Assembly (NCBI GenBank): GCA_947584415.1 | Contig: CANPWN010000003.1 | Location: 34,391 to 98,390 of the forward strand | Origin: an uncultured Clostridia bacterium | Lineage (GTDB): Bacteria; Bacillota; Clostridia; Christensenellales; UBA1242 | Length of the DNA: 64,000 nucleotides | Direction of reading: 5' to 3' | Shown: in pieces, positions 1-7,021 of the stretch | How positions within the stretch are numbered: position 1 is the stretch's first letter | Layout of the letters: the number at the start of each line of letters is the position of its first letter | Translations under genes and position numbers: made by a program | The notes under the pieces: model-generated | What the model saw: only the letters and a program-made list of their open reading frames with translations | Told to the model about the DNA's origin: nothing | Databases searched by the model: none

Positions 1-1
1 C

Positions 2-430
2 GCAGAACTTGATGACGAAATTGTCGGCTGCATAATTGGTGCAAAAGAGGACACTTCAACTTTGTTTTTGCCTGTTATTGCGGTTGACGGCAGACACAGA
101 AAACTTGGCATTGCTAGGCAACTTTTGGACACACTGATAAAACCACTTAAAAAATCAAAATATAAAACAATCAAAGTCATCTCTTCGGAAGAGTTTGCAG
201 GGTTCTTTTCCAAACTTAACTTCTCGCCATATTTGTATGTTGAACCACTTGAAGCAGTGACAACGGAGCAGATTAAAAGTCTTGGCGCAACTTTGCAGCA
301 AGTTGAAGAAGGCTCAAATTATGTCAAGTTCGCTTTGCCAGAATTTAAGGAAGATTATGCCAAACCTTTCAAAAAAAGGCTTAGGCTTGTGAACACTTAC
401 TTGACTTTTGAAAAAAATATAGTTGAATAA
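2..430 (+). CDS. GNAT-family N-acetyltransferase, 5' end cut by window
   Basis: The reading frame is open from base 2, so the true start lies upstream of the window; the first TTG at 62 is not a convincing start. The visible part carries the acetyl-CoA binding motif A of the GNAT fold (VIAVDGRHRKLGIARQLLD, with the R-x-x-G-I-A core), preceded by a beta strand reading EIVGCIIGAK, as in motif D/A of the family. Such proteins transfer an acetyl group from acetyl-CoA to an amine; the substrate cannot be read from the sequence. The tail (about 60 residues after the GNAT core) ends in TAA. The family call is firm; the specific substrate is unknown. Confidence 0.75.
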   Translation, partial: AELDDEIVGCIIGAKEDTSTLFLPVIAVDGRHRKLGIARQLLDTLIKPLKKSKYKTIKVISSEEFAGFFSKLNFSPYLYVEPLEAVTTEQIKSLGATLQQVEEGSNYVKFALPEFKEDYAKPFKKRLRLVNTYLTFEKNIVE

Positions 431-468
431 AAGTTTGCCTTAAGCACACTCTATGTGTGAGGCAAATT

Positions 469-1209
469 ATGGATATCAAAAAAACAATCAATTCAATGGA
501 TGAATATTCCATCCAAAAACAGACCAAAGGAAGATGGTTTGAACTTGTGCTTGCAAACACGCTTGCAATTGTTTTTGTTATGCTCGGCTTCAATTTTCCA
601 TTTTTGAGCTTGACTTTGGCGTTTATTGTCATGGCATATTTGCAAATTGGAGTGTATGGATTTGCTCTTAAAACATATCAGGCAAAAAACCCAAAATTTG
701 AGGAGATATTTTTTCCGTTCAAACACTTTTTGAAAGTCATCACTTTGAAAATTGTTGTCATGGCAGGCATGGCAATTTGGGCGCTTGCACTCATTGTGCC
801 GGGAATTATCTTTGGGCTAAACTACGCCTTTGCAGGCTTTGTGCTGTTTGAAAATCCTGAAATGGAGATAAAGCAAGTTTTAAGCATCTCAAAAAAACTG
901 ACTTATGGCAAAAGAATTGAAATTTTGCTTATGACCCTCTCGCTCATAACCCTCATCTGTGCTGCGGCATCACTTGGCGTGGGAATTCACTTTTTACTCA
1001 TGCTTGCGTTCAAAGTTCCAGTTTGGCTGACAATCATGCTCATCTTAATCCCTGCCGCCCTTGTTGGCCTTCTCATCTGTCTTCCGCTTTTCGAGTTTTT
1101 CCTTGCTGGCTCTTATGAAAATTCAAAAGAATTGAACGAAAAATCACCTATTCCTTCAAAAAAATCAACTTCTTCTGCACGCAAGCCCAAAAAAGTTTTA
1201 AAATCATAG
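469..1209 (+). CDS. DUF975-like integral membrane protein
   Basis: The protein is about 246 residues and strongly hydrophobic with roughly five to six membrane segments. The central stretch IVPGIIFGLNYAFAGFVLF followed by ENPEMEIKQVLSISKKLTYGKR matches the pattern of the DUF975 family (Pro-Gly in a helix, then 'ENP...A...S..LM.G'). I chose the ATG at 469 rather than the GTG at 457, because GTGAGG at 457-462 then acts as the ribosome binding site. The C-terminus is a Ser/Lys-rich cytoplasmic-looking tail (PSKKSTSSARKPKKVLKS). Family members are poorly characterised membrane proteins. The function is unknown. Confidence 0.7.
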   Translation: MDIKKTINSMDEYSIQKQTKGRWFELVLANTLAIVFVMLGFNFPFLSLTLAFIVMAYLQIGVYGFALKTYQAKNPKFEEIFFPFKHFLKVITLKIVVMAGMAIWALALIVPGIIFGLNYAFAGFVLFENPEMEIKQVLSISKKLTYGKRIEILLMTLSLITLICAAASLGVGIHFLLMLAFKVPVWLTIMLILIPAALVGLLICLPLFEFFLAGSYENSKELNEKSPIPSKKSTSSARKPKKVLKS

Positions 1210-1219
1210 CGTTTTGTGA

Positions 1220-1225
1220 TATAAT
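1220..1225 (+). promoter_or_regulatory. Extended -10 promoter (TGA-TATAAT)
   Basis: TATAAT at 1220-1225 is preceded by TG at 1217-1218, giving an extended -10 element. The -35 (TTTAAA at 1197-1202, 17 bp spacer) is weak. It drives the gene starting at 1253, whose ribosome binding site is GGGAG at 1239-1243. Confidence 0.6.
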
Positions 1226-1252
1226 CTCCTTAAAGAACGGGAGTAAAAAAAT

Positions 1253-1813
1253 ATGGAAAGAGAAAATTTTGTCACAAAAAGTGATGCTTTCAAAGGTTTC
1301 ACGGAACTTAGAACTGTGATTAATGACTGCATAAATAATCCTGAGCAATATACAAAGTCATTTTTGGATATGTTCACCGAAGTTGGCACTCTGGCAATGT
1401 CTGGAAATTGCATAGCACAAGATGTGATGAGTTATTATTATAAAAATGGCGTTGAGGGACAACTGCCAGAAAACTATGACCATTACATGTGTTGGGCAAT
1501 TCTTGCGGGGGCAAACGGAAATGAATTTGCCATTGAAAAACTGCAATTTTTCTTAAACTTTGCATTTGAAGAGATTGTTGAAAATGAGCAGTTGCCAGAC
1601 ATTTTGGACAGAAACGACATTGATGAAGAAAACTATGTTTTTATCCTTGGAAATTTGCTTTGCGAAGGCATTGTGGATGAACTTGGCATAAACGCAAAAG
1701 ACCTTGTTGAAGCACAATTCAAAGAATCAAAATACACACCTGAAAAATTGAGAAAATATCGCAAAGCGCTGGACACTGCCCTTCCAAAAGTTGTAAATTA
1801 CTTGCTGGCATAA
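1253..1813 (+). CDS. Hypothetical protein, possible Sel1-like repeat
   Basis: A 186-residue soluble acidic protein. Residues about 48-90 (GNCIAQDVMSYYYKNG, then MCWAILAGANGNEFAIEKL) show the A-x2-Y-x2-G ... W/A-x3-A-A-x2-G-N-x2-A-x3-L spacing of a Sel1/TPR-like helical pair, but only about one unit is recognisable. No signal peptide or membrane segment is visible. It has its own extended -10 promoter and ends in a strong bidirectional terminator. The Sel1 link is tentative and the function is unknown. Confidence 0.6.
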   Translation: MERENFVTKSDAFKGFTELRTVINDCINNPEQYTKSFLDMFTEVGTLAMSGNCIAQDVMSYYYKNGVEGQLPENYDHYMCWAILAGANGNEFAIEKLQFFLNFAFEEIVENEQLPDILDRNDIDEENYVFILGNLLCEGIVDELGINAKDLVEAQFKESKYTPEKLRKYRKALDTALPKVVNYLLA

Positions 1814-1815
1814 CA

Positions 1816-1840
1816 AAAACGGCTTTAAAGCCGTTTTTTT
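1816..1840. terminator. Bidirectional intrinsic terminator
   Basis: Hairpin AACGGCTTTAAAGCCGTT is flanked by A and T runs, between two convergent genes. It can stop transcription from either side. Confidence 0.85.
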
Positions 1841-2309
1841 ATTTTAGTGTCACGCTTATCACCTCGCCGACATCATAAAGGTCGCTGCTCATCCTCATCC
1901 TTTGAAAGCAAAGACTGACAAGTCTTTCATATTCTTCAGATTTTTGAGCGAGGAGAAACAATTTCATGACCAACCTATTTTCAAGGCTTATTGCATTGAT
2001 GAAGGCTTTGGTCTTATTTGGACTCAGCCTAAAACCGCGATTTTGCTTGTAGGAGAACATTTTGCGCATGGTTTCAATCTGCTCTTCATTGAGGGCATAA
2101 AACTTGTCTGAGCCCATAAATGTGCCAAGGCTGCGGTAAGTTGAACGCAACTTGAACATCAAATCAAAAGTCTCATCAACAAGATTGCTTACTCCTTCTT
2201 CGTCCAAACGCACAAAAATAAAACCCTTTTCCTTTAACGCGTTTGAATATGCTTTGGCAAGTTGCTCATATTCATTTGGCGAAAGAAAAGCAAAATCTTC
2301 ATATTCCAT
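1839..2309 (-). CDS. Hypothetical protein
   Basis: A 156-residue protein starting MEYEDFAFLSPNEYEQLAKAY. The ATG at 2309 is preceded by AGAGGTG, which is why the longer start at 2369 is not used. It is mostly helical with no signal peptide, no membrane segments and no cysteine cluster. I do not recognise the family. It lies downstream of the coupling-protein gene on the same strand, but a terminator at 2353-2378 separates them, so it probably has its own transcript. Confidence 0.6.
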   Translation of the reverse strand: MEYEDFAFLSPNEYEQLAKAYSNALKEKGFIFVRLDEEGVSNLVDETFDLMFKLRSTYRSLGTFMGSDKFYALNEEQIETMRKMFSYKQNRGFRLSPNKTKAFINAISLENRLVMKLFLLAQKSEEYERLVSLCFQRMRMSSDLYDVGEVISVTLK

Positions 2310-2352
2310 TTCACACCTCTGCCTTTGATATGATTCGGCACAAAAAAGTGTT

Positions 2353-2378
2353 AAAAAAAGCACCTTCAAAAAGGTGCT
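2353..2378 (-). terminator. Intrinsic terminator of the coupling-protein gene
   Basis: GCACCTTCAAAAAGGTGC (2360-2377) forms a hairpin that is followed on the minus strand by a T run. It lies just past the stop codon at 2384. Confidence 0.8.
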
Positions 2379-2383
2379 TAATT

Positions 2384-4378
2384 TTAATATTGCCTGTTTG
2401 CTATAATTTGATTTCGCTTTTCAATATCATAGAACACCTGCTCTTCATTGAGCGACCTGATGGTTTTTGACGCAGTCAGTGGTGGATATAAAACAATTTG
2501 TGGAGTCTTGTAATATGGTGTAAGTTCGCATTTTATAGGCCTATAGCGGAAGATTTTTACAATTGCAGTTCCTGTTGGCAGAGTTGAAAGTTCAAACGGG
2601 TCGACAAGCGGACGAACAGAACGCTGAACATTTGTTGACCTGCTTGTTGAAGATGAATCCTTGCCTTCGTTTTTTGTGACCTGTTCTTCTTCAGTTGTAA
2701 GTTGAATATCTCCGCAACTCTTTGAAAAAGCCTCTCTTGTTGCGGCATCCTCGGAGCCGAGGAAGATTTGGATGTTAAAGTTACCTTTTAATGTTTCCGC
2801 AACCTCTTTGCCATATTTTGTGTCAAGTTGTGTGAAGGACTGCACAACAATGTTGAACAAAATGTTTCTTGAACGCGCAACCGTAATCATTGTGCCAAAG
2901 TCTTGGATAACCGGTAAGTTACCGAATTCATCCATGATGAAGTAAACATGCCTAGGAAGTTGCATGCGAGGATACTTGTTTGCAATATCAACCAAAGTTC
3001 TGTAAAGTTGAGCAACGCAAATTGTGGCAAGTGGATGACGCTCTTTCTTGTGGTCAGGCACTTTGATGAAGAAGGCTGTCGGTTTGTCAATAAAATTATT
3101 AAAATCTATTTCAGTTCCGCTGGTCGCATAGCAGATACCCATGTCTTCCATGAGTTGTGAAACTTTACTTGCAAGCACACTCAAATATGACTTTGTGGTT
3201 GTAGGTGCCGAGTTGATGATTGGAGAAGTCATAAGTGGCACATTTGAGGTCTTGGCTCTGCCTGAGCAATATCTTCTTATGGAATTAAACGGGTTGTCTG
3301 GGTCAGGGTCACGCTTGTTGGAAATCTTGTAAAGGTTATAAAAGTTGAATTGGTCCTTGCGAAGTTTGTTGTCGCCAAGCCTTGGGTCAATGGAGTCCTC
3401 AAGCATGGCAAGCATGATGCCATATAAAAAGTCTTGTGCACCCTGCTCCCACATTGTGTCATTTGTGCCGGCTGAAACTGGACAAATTGACGCTGCAACG
3501 CCACGCAAATCAAAGGACGCCTCGTTGATAAGTTGCTGCCTCTTTGATGCGAGTTGTTTGTTCAAACTCTCTTCATCTGGAAATGCTATGTCCTCAAATT
3601 CATACCAAACATCACCATAAACAACGCCTTCCAAAGGCTCTTTGCCTGCCTGTTGTGGAGTGCAGCCAGAATATTTTTTTGCCTCTTTGTAAATGTTTAT
3701 TGCCCTGTGATAGATGTTGAACGCCCTTTCCATAGGATTCCATCTTGAAGATGCATAAGGGTTGTTAAGGTCATAAACTTTAACATCATATCCCTCTTCC
3801 AAAAGCGCCCTTGCGTGCTTTTCATAAAGTTCGCCCTTAGGGTCAGTGATGACAAGCGACGGTTTTTCCTGTGTGTGCGCATAAACACGGATTGCTGGGT
3901 CAATAAGCATAGTTGTTTTACCTGTGCCAGTTGTTCCTATGATAAGCGAGTGCATTTCATCCTTCATTGTTGTTTCATAGCGCGGGCCGTTTTTAATTCC
4001 CATGATAAACGAGCCTGTCTTTTTAAGTGACGGCAGTGATGACCAAGTTTGATTTATCAAAAATTTGTCGTTCAAAACTTCATCTCTCGCCATAAAGCCT
4101 GAGTCATAGTGAAGTTCGAACTCCTTTCCTGCGGCTGTTTTGCCTTTGACAGTTTTTGGACCTTTGCCTTTTTTGAAAAATTTGATGTAAAGTGTTATTG
4201 CAAAACCAAGCGCAACTCCCGCAACAAGCATGCCAAGAGAAAGAGAAGATTTCATCATGTCAATGTTAAAATCCCCTTCGGTTTGCAAATATGTGATTCC
4301 CACGCCTATTCCAAAACATATTGCAGAACACACCACCACCCAAAAAACGAGCAGCAAGAAAAAATTCATTTTTTTCAT
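2384..4378 (-). CDS. VirD4/TraG-type coupling ATPase
   Basis: A 664-residue membrane-anchored ATPase. Two N-terminal membrane helices (about residues 5-30 and 44-67) precede a cytoplasmic domain with Walker A GTTGTGKT at residues 148-155, followed by VITDPKGELYEKHA, and Walker B HVYFIMDEFGNLP. This order and the TDPKGEL and DEFGNLP motifs are typical of type IV coupling proteins (VirD4/TraG/TraD), hexamers that feed DNA or protein substrates into a type IV secretion channel. GGAGG directly precedes the ATG. No relaxase, VirB4, VirB6 or other secretion gene is visible in the window, so it is either a lone remnant of a conjugative element or works with components encoded elsewhere. The family call is very secure; the role here is open. 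Confidence 0.9.
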   Translation of the reverse strand: MKKMNFFLLLVFWVVVCSAICFGIGVGITYLQTEGDFNIDMMKSSLSLGMLVAGVALGFAITLYIKFFKKGKGPKTVKGKTAAGKEFELHYDSGFMARDEVLNDKFLINQTWSSLPSLKKTGSFIMGIKNGPRYETTMKDEMHSLIIGTTGTGKTTMLIDPAIRVYAHTQEKPSLVITDPKGELYEKHARALLEEGYDVKVYDLNNPYASSRWNPMERAFNIYHRAINIYKEAKKYSGCTPQQAGKEPLEGVVYGDVWYEFEDIAFPDEESLNKQLASKRQQLINEASFDLRGVAASICPVSAGTNDTMWEQGAQDFLYGIMLAMLEDSIDPRLGDNKLRKDQFNFYNLYKISNKRDPDPDNPFNSIRRYCSGRAKTSNVPLMTSPIINSAPTTTKSYLSVLASKVSQLMEDMGICYATSGTEIDFNNFIDKPTAFFIKVPDHKKERHPLATICVAQLYRTLVDIANKYPRMQLPRHVYFIMDEFGNLPVIQDFGTMITVARSRNILFNIVVQSFTQLDTKYGKEVAETLKGNFNIQIFLGSEDAATREAFSKSCGDIQLTTEEEQVTKNEGKDSSSTSRSTNVQRSVRPLVDPFELSTLPTGTAIVKIFRYRPIKCELTPYYKTPQIVLYPPLTASKTIRSLNEEQVFYDIEKRNQIIANRQY

Positions 4379-4459
4379 GTTTCCTCCAGTAAGTTCAATT
4401 TAGCATACCACATTTTTGGTGAAAATAAAAGCAACTTGCCTTTGTTTTCACATTTTTCT

Positions 4460-4487
4460 TTGACAAATTTTTGATTTGATATATAAT
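4460..4487 (+). promoter_or_regulatory. Consensus promoter of tRNA-Arg
   Basis: TTGACA at 4460-4465, a 16 bp spacer and TATAAT at 4482-4487. It lies 46 nt upstream of the tRNA and is a perfect match to both hexamers, as expected for a stable RNA gene. Confidence 0.85.
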
Positions 4488-4533
4488 GAGATAGTTTGAT
4501 GCACATTTAAACTTCTTCGTTCAGTTTTTATTT

Positions 4534-4608
4534 GCTCCCGTGGTGTAATGGAGAGCACAGCAGTCTTCGGAACTGCTTGTTCGGGTTCGAGTCCTGACGG
4601 GAGCACCA
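4534..4608 (+). tRNA. tRNA-Arg, anticodon UCG
   Basis: A complete 75-nt cloverleaf. Acceptor GCTCCCG pairs with CGGGAGC, D stem GTGT with GCAC, anticodon stem GCAGT with ACTGC, and T stem TCGGG with CCTGA around TTCGAGT. The anticodon loop is CTTCGGA, which places TCG at positions 34-36 (reads CGA and possibly other CGN codons). The D loop has GGA, so the A20 arginine identity element is present, and the discriminator is A. The 3' CCA is encoded. Shifting the loop to make the anticodon TTC (Glu) destroys the anticodon stem. Confidence 0.92.
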
Positions 4609-4611
4609 GAT

Positions 4612-4851
4612 TTATGTCTCTAAATTATCTAAACTAAACAATTCATCATTAAAGAAATCGTTTAATGAAATATCCAAAGCAATGCAAACTTTGACTATTG
4701 TCGAAAAATAAACATCTGTGTTAACTTCATTGAAAATATATCTCAGCGCTGAATGTGTCAATCCAGTTTCTTTTTCAAGTCTATATTTTGACATTCCTTT
4801 TTCATTCAACAATTTGCTAAGCCTCAATGCAAATGCTTTATTTAAATTCAT
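4612..4851 (-). CDS. XRE-family HTH regulator (cassette copy 1)
   Basis: A 79-residue Cro/C1-type DNA-binding protein and nothing else. The helix-turn-helix lies at about residues 19-45 (MSKYRLEKETGLTHSALRYI), followed by the typical ICxALDISLNDFF helix of the XRE fold. The ATG at 4851 is chosen over the GTG at 4857 because GAGAGGTG then has proper spacing. It ends 3 nt from the tRNA 3' end and is divergent from a SLOG-family pseudogene. The palindrome GTGCAGTCGTCTGCAC at 4941-4956 in the shared promoter region is a good candidate for its operator. Confidence 0.85.
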   Translation of the reverse strand: MNLNKAFALRLSKLLNEKGMSKYRLEKETGLTHSALRYIFNEVNTDVYFSTIVKVCIALDISLNDFFNDELFSLDNLET

Positions 4852-4907
4852 TTTCACCTCTCAATATTATGTGCAATCAAAATAAGAGAAATACATTGCT
4901 CTTATAT

Positions 4908-4936
4908 TTGACATTATAAAATTGAGATCTTATAAT
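4908..4936 (+). promoter_or_regulatory. Consensus promoter for SLOG-family pseudogene
   Basis: TTGACA at 4908-4913, 17 bp spacer, TATAAT at 4931-4936: perfect hexamers and spacing, although the gene it drives is broken. Confidence 0.8.
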
Positions 4937-4940
4937 ATAG

Positions 4941-4956
4941 GTGCAGTCGTCTGCAC
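4941..4956. promoter_or_regulatory. Palindromic operator candidate
   Basis: GTGCAGTCGTCTGCAC: perfect 6-bp arms with a 4-bp centre, four bases past the -10 box, over the expected transcription start. This is a position typical of repressor binding, probably by the divergent XRE protein (inference). Confidence 0.5.
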
Positions 4957-4971
4957 TTATATGAGGTCGTT

Positions 4972-5535
4972 TTGAAAACTTGTTGCTTTATCGGGCATAG
5001 AAAAATTGAAATAACTGATGGGCTTGTGTTAGCAATCAGGCACATTTTATTGTCACTCATTGAAGATGAAGGTGTGCGGATTTTTGCTTTTGGTAGCAGG
5101 AGTGAATTTAACTCGCTATGCCACAAAATTGTCACGGATTTGCAAAAAGAGTATAAGGGGATTGAAAGAGTTGCTCTTACCTGCCGAAGTGAAGTTTGTT
5201 GTTTGGAGAGCGAAAAAGAAAGGTGGGAAGAGATTTTTGCCAAAAATTCAAATCAAACAGTCCGCTTGCAGGGCTTTGAGAGAGAAATTGAATTCAAAAA
5301 TAAATACACCTCTGGAAGAGCGGCGTATGTCGAGCGAAATCAAGCACTGATTGATATGAGCGACTTCTGCATATTCTATTTTGACAAAGATTATCTTCCG
5401 CCATAGAGGAAGGAATCAAAAAGATCCACATTTTTTTATCAGCCAAAGAGCGGAACGGCACTTACTTACAAATATGCTGAGCAAAAGAAAAAACACATCA
5501 TCAATGTGTTTGGGATTGATAAAATTGCGTTTTAA
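4972..5535 (+). pseudogene. SLOG-fold (YpsA/DUF1273-like) protein, interrupted by an amber stop
   Basis: The gene starts with TTG at 4972 (GAGG at 4963-4966) and reads MKTCCFIGHRKIEITDGL, with the 'FIGHR' strand typical of DUF1273/YpsA-type SLOG proteins, thought to bind nucleotide-like ligands. The frame runs to TAG at 5404-5406 after 144 codons, but the same frame continues without another stop to TAA at 5533, reading QPKSGTALTYKYAEQKKKHI then NVFGIDKIAF. That tail has the expected 'SGT...A...A' helix-strand end. The second copy at 9166-9405 has GAG at the position of the TAG, so this is a single nonsense change in a 187-residue protein. TAG is an ordinary stop elsewhere in the window. Confidence 0.8.
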
Positions 5536-5539
5536 AAAA

Positions 5540-5564
5540 ACACGACTTTTAAGCCGTGTCTTTT
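5540..5564 (+). terminator. Terminator of SLOG cassette copy 1
   Basis: ACACGACTTTTAAGCCGTGT hairpin (one mismatch) followed by CTTTT. It resembles the hairpin that ends copy 2 at 9137-9161, so the terminator was duplicated with the gene. Confidence 0.7.
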
Positions 5565-5599
5565 ATAAACATTGTTTGAAATAATATCACTTTCTAAAT

Positions 5600-6493
5600 T
5601 CAATTATCAAGGTCAACAAGTTCGTATTCGTGGGTGCCAAGGCCGAGTTGTTCCGCCGCCTCTACTATATGGATGCCGTGACGGGAGTTCATTCTTTCAA
5701 CAAGCGACTTTTTACCCTTGTCTTTGGAATTTATCACGGCGTCATAGCACGCTTGGTCAAGTGCCACTGGATTGAGTGAGGCAAATATGCCAATATCCGC
5801 CATTTCAGGCTCTGGTGGATGTGCATCACAGTCGCAATTGACTGAAAGGCGATTTGCCACATTGATGTATGCCATATTTTTTGGCTTCAAATAATCAATC
5901 ACCGCTTTGCATGCGTCAGCCATGCTTTCAATGAAGGCGTCTTGGTCACGGTCAAAGAGATTTTGCATCATTACATCAGGGTCAGATGTTGCACCGACAG
6001 AGTGGATAAAGGCTTTGCCATTTCGTGATGCAAGTCCAATTGAAATATTTTTCAGCGCTCCGCCGAAGCCACCCATCATGTGTCCTTTAAAGTGCGACAA
6101 CACAAGCATGGAGTCATAGTTCTTTAAATGCTCGCCGACAGTGTCATAAGGCAAATGAAAACCGCCTTTGACTGGCAAATTAAACTCCCCTTCCTCATCC
6201 AAAATGTCGCATGGGGCAATGTCCAAAAAACCGTGCTGCTTGATTGCCTTCCAGTGGTCTTTGGAATCAAATCTCCTGCCGCGATATGCTGTGTTGCACT
6301 CAACAATTGTGCCACCGACACGCGAAACAAGTGGAGCAATCAGTTTTGGATTTAAAAAGTTGTGTCCGCCCGGCTCGCCTGTTGAAATCTTGACTGCGAC
6401 TTTGCCCTTTAACTGAGCTTTCAGTGCGTCATAAATTTTATTTAAGCCTTCGCTTGTCAATTCTTTTGTGAAAAAAACTTTTGATTTTGCCAT
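5600..6493 (-). CDS. DUF362-family protein
   Basis: A 297-residue soluble protein with the DUF362 core: VAVKISTGEPGGHNFLNPKL near the N-terminus, VLSHFKGHMMGGFGGALKNI in the middle (His and Gly-rich loop followed by the conserved Lys-Asn), and a CDCDAHPPEPEMADIGIFAS segment. Many DUF362 proteins end in a 2[4Fe-4S] ferredoxin domain; this one does not, and the Cys pair in NCDCDAHPP is the only cluster. The biochemical role of the family is unresolved. AAAGGAG precedes the ATG. It is transcribed alone and is divergent from the metal-resistance operon. Confidence 0.8.
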   Translation of the reverse strand: MAKSKVFFTKELTSEGLNKIYDALKAQLKGKVAVKISTGEPGGHNFLNPKLIAPLVSRVGGTIVECNTAYRGRRFDSKDHWKAIKQHGFLDIAPCDILDEEGEFNLPVKGGFHLPYDTVGEHLKNYDSMLVLSHFKGHMMGGFGGALKNISIGLASRNGKAFIHSVGATSDPDVMMQNLFDRDQDAFIESMADACKAVIDYLKPKNMAYINVANRLSVNCDCDAHPPEPEMADIGIFASLNPVALDQACYDAVINSKDKGKKSLVERMNSRHGIHIVEAAEQLGLGTHEYELVDLDN

Positions 6494-6571
6494 TTCTTTC
6501 TCCTTTATTAAGATAACTATACCACAAAATGAAAAATTTTAAAAATATTTCAACATTTTATCAACTTTTGC

Positions 6572-6601
6572 TTGACAGTTGAATACATATTCAATTATAA
6601 T
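6572..6601 (+). promoter_or_regulatory. Promoter of the metal-resistance operon
   Basis: TTGACA at 6572-6577 and TATAAT at 6596-6601 with an 18 bp spacer. The spacer is filled almost completely by operator 1, so repressor binding would block RNA polymerase. Confidence 0.85.
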
Positions 6602-6624
6602 GAAACAGTTGAATGAATATTCAA
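6579..6624. promoter_or_regulatory. Tandem ArsR/SmtB-type operators
   Basis: Two 16-bp imperfect palindromes with perfect TTGAAT/ATTCAA outer arms, TTGAATACATATTCAA (6579-6594) and TTGAATGAATATTCAA (6609-6624), start 30 bp apart, about three helical turns. They fit the TGAA-N6-TTCA core of SmtB/CadC/ZiaR operators. The first lies between -35 and -10, the second at the start of the transcript. Binding by the adjacent ArsR protein is inferred from sequence and position. Confidence 0.8.
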
Positions 6625-6640
6625 CCATAAAGGAGATAGT

Positions 6641-7021
6641 ATGGGAAAATGCAAATGTGTTAATTGCGACTGCAATGTCATCAATGCGGAAAAAGTTTCC
6701 GCTGTAAAAAAACAGATGCAAGAAGAGGAAGTTTTACTTGCTATGGCGGATTTTTACAAAGCACTTTGCGACAGCACAAGAATTAAAATTATCAATGCGC
6801 TGGACTGCCAAGAACTGTGCGTCAGCGACATTTGTTCGCTTCTCAACATGTCAAAGTCAGCAGTTTCTCATCAACTGCAAAATTTAAAAGAGCAAGGGCT
6901 TGTCAAATGCCGCAAAAGTGGAAAAGAGGGCTATTATTCCCTCGCTGACGACCATGTTTGCCGCGTTTTTGAGATAAGTTTGGAGCATGTTTTGGAGGAA
7001 AACAATGAAAAAAAGCGTTAA
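6641..7021 (+). CDS. ArsR/SmtB-family metal-sensing repressor
   Basis: A 126-residue winged-helix repressor expected to release the operon promoter when Zn(II), Cd(II) or a similar ion binds. The DNA-recognition helix is NMSKSAVSHQLQNLKEQG (residues 69-86). Two possible metal sites are visible. The alpha-5 site has the full D-x-H-x10-H-x2-E pattern (D103, H105, H116, E119), as in SmtB/ZiaR/CzrA. An alpha-3N-like site could use C60 of ELC plus the N-terminal cysteines C4, C6, C9 and C11, but the second Cys of the CadC ELCVC motif is Ser here. AAAGGAG precedes the ATG. The stop overlaps the downstream ATPase start by 17 nt, indicating translational coupling. Confidence 0.9.
   Translation: MGKCKCVNCDCNVINAEKVSAVKKQMQEEEVLLAMADFYKALCDSTRIKIINALDCQELCVSDICSLLNMSKSAVSHQLQNLKEQGLVKCRKSGKEGYYSLADDHVCRVFEISLEHVLEENNEKKR

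Noticed and set aside
4534-4608. Reading the tRNA as tRNA-Glu (TTC)
   Set aside because: Shifting the loop by one or two bases breaks the GCAGT/ACTGC stem; only UCG keeps a 7-base loop with U33.
4972-5535. Recoding of TAG as an amino acid in the SLOG gene
   Set aside because: TAG ends several intact genes here (e.g. recR and the genes ending at 1209 and 27043), so it is a normal stop codon in this genome.
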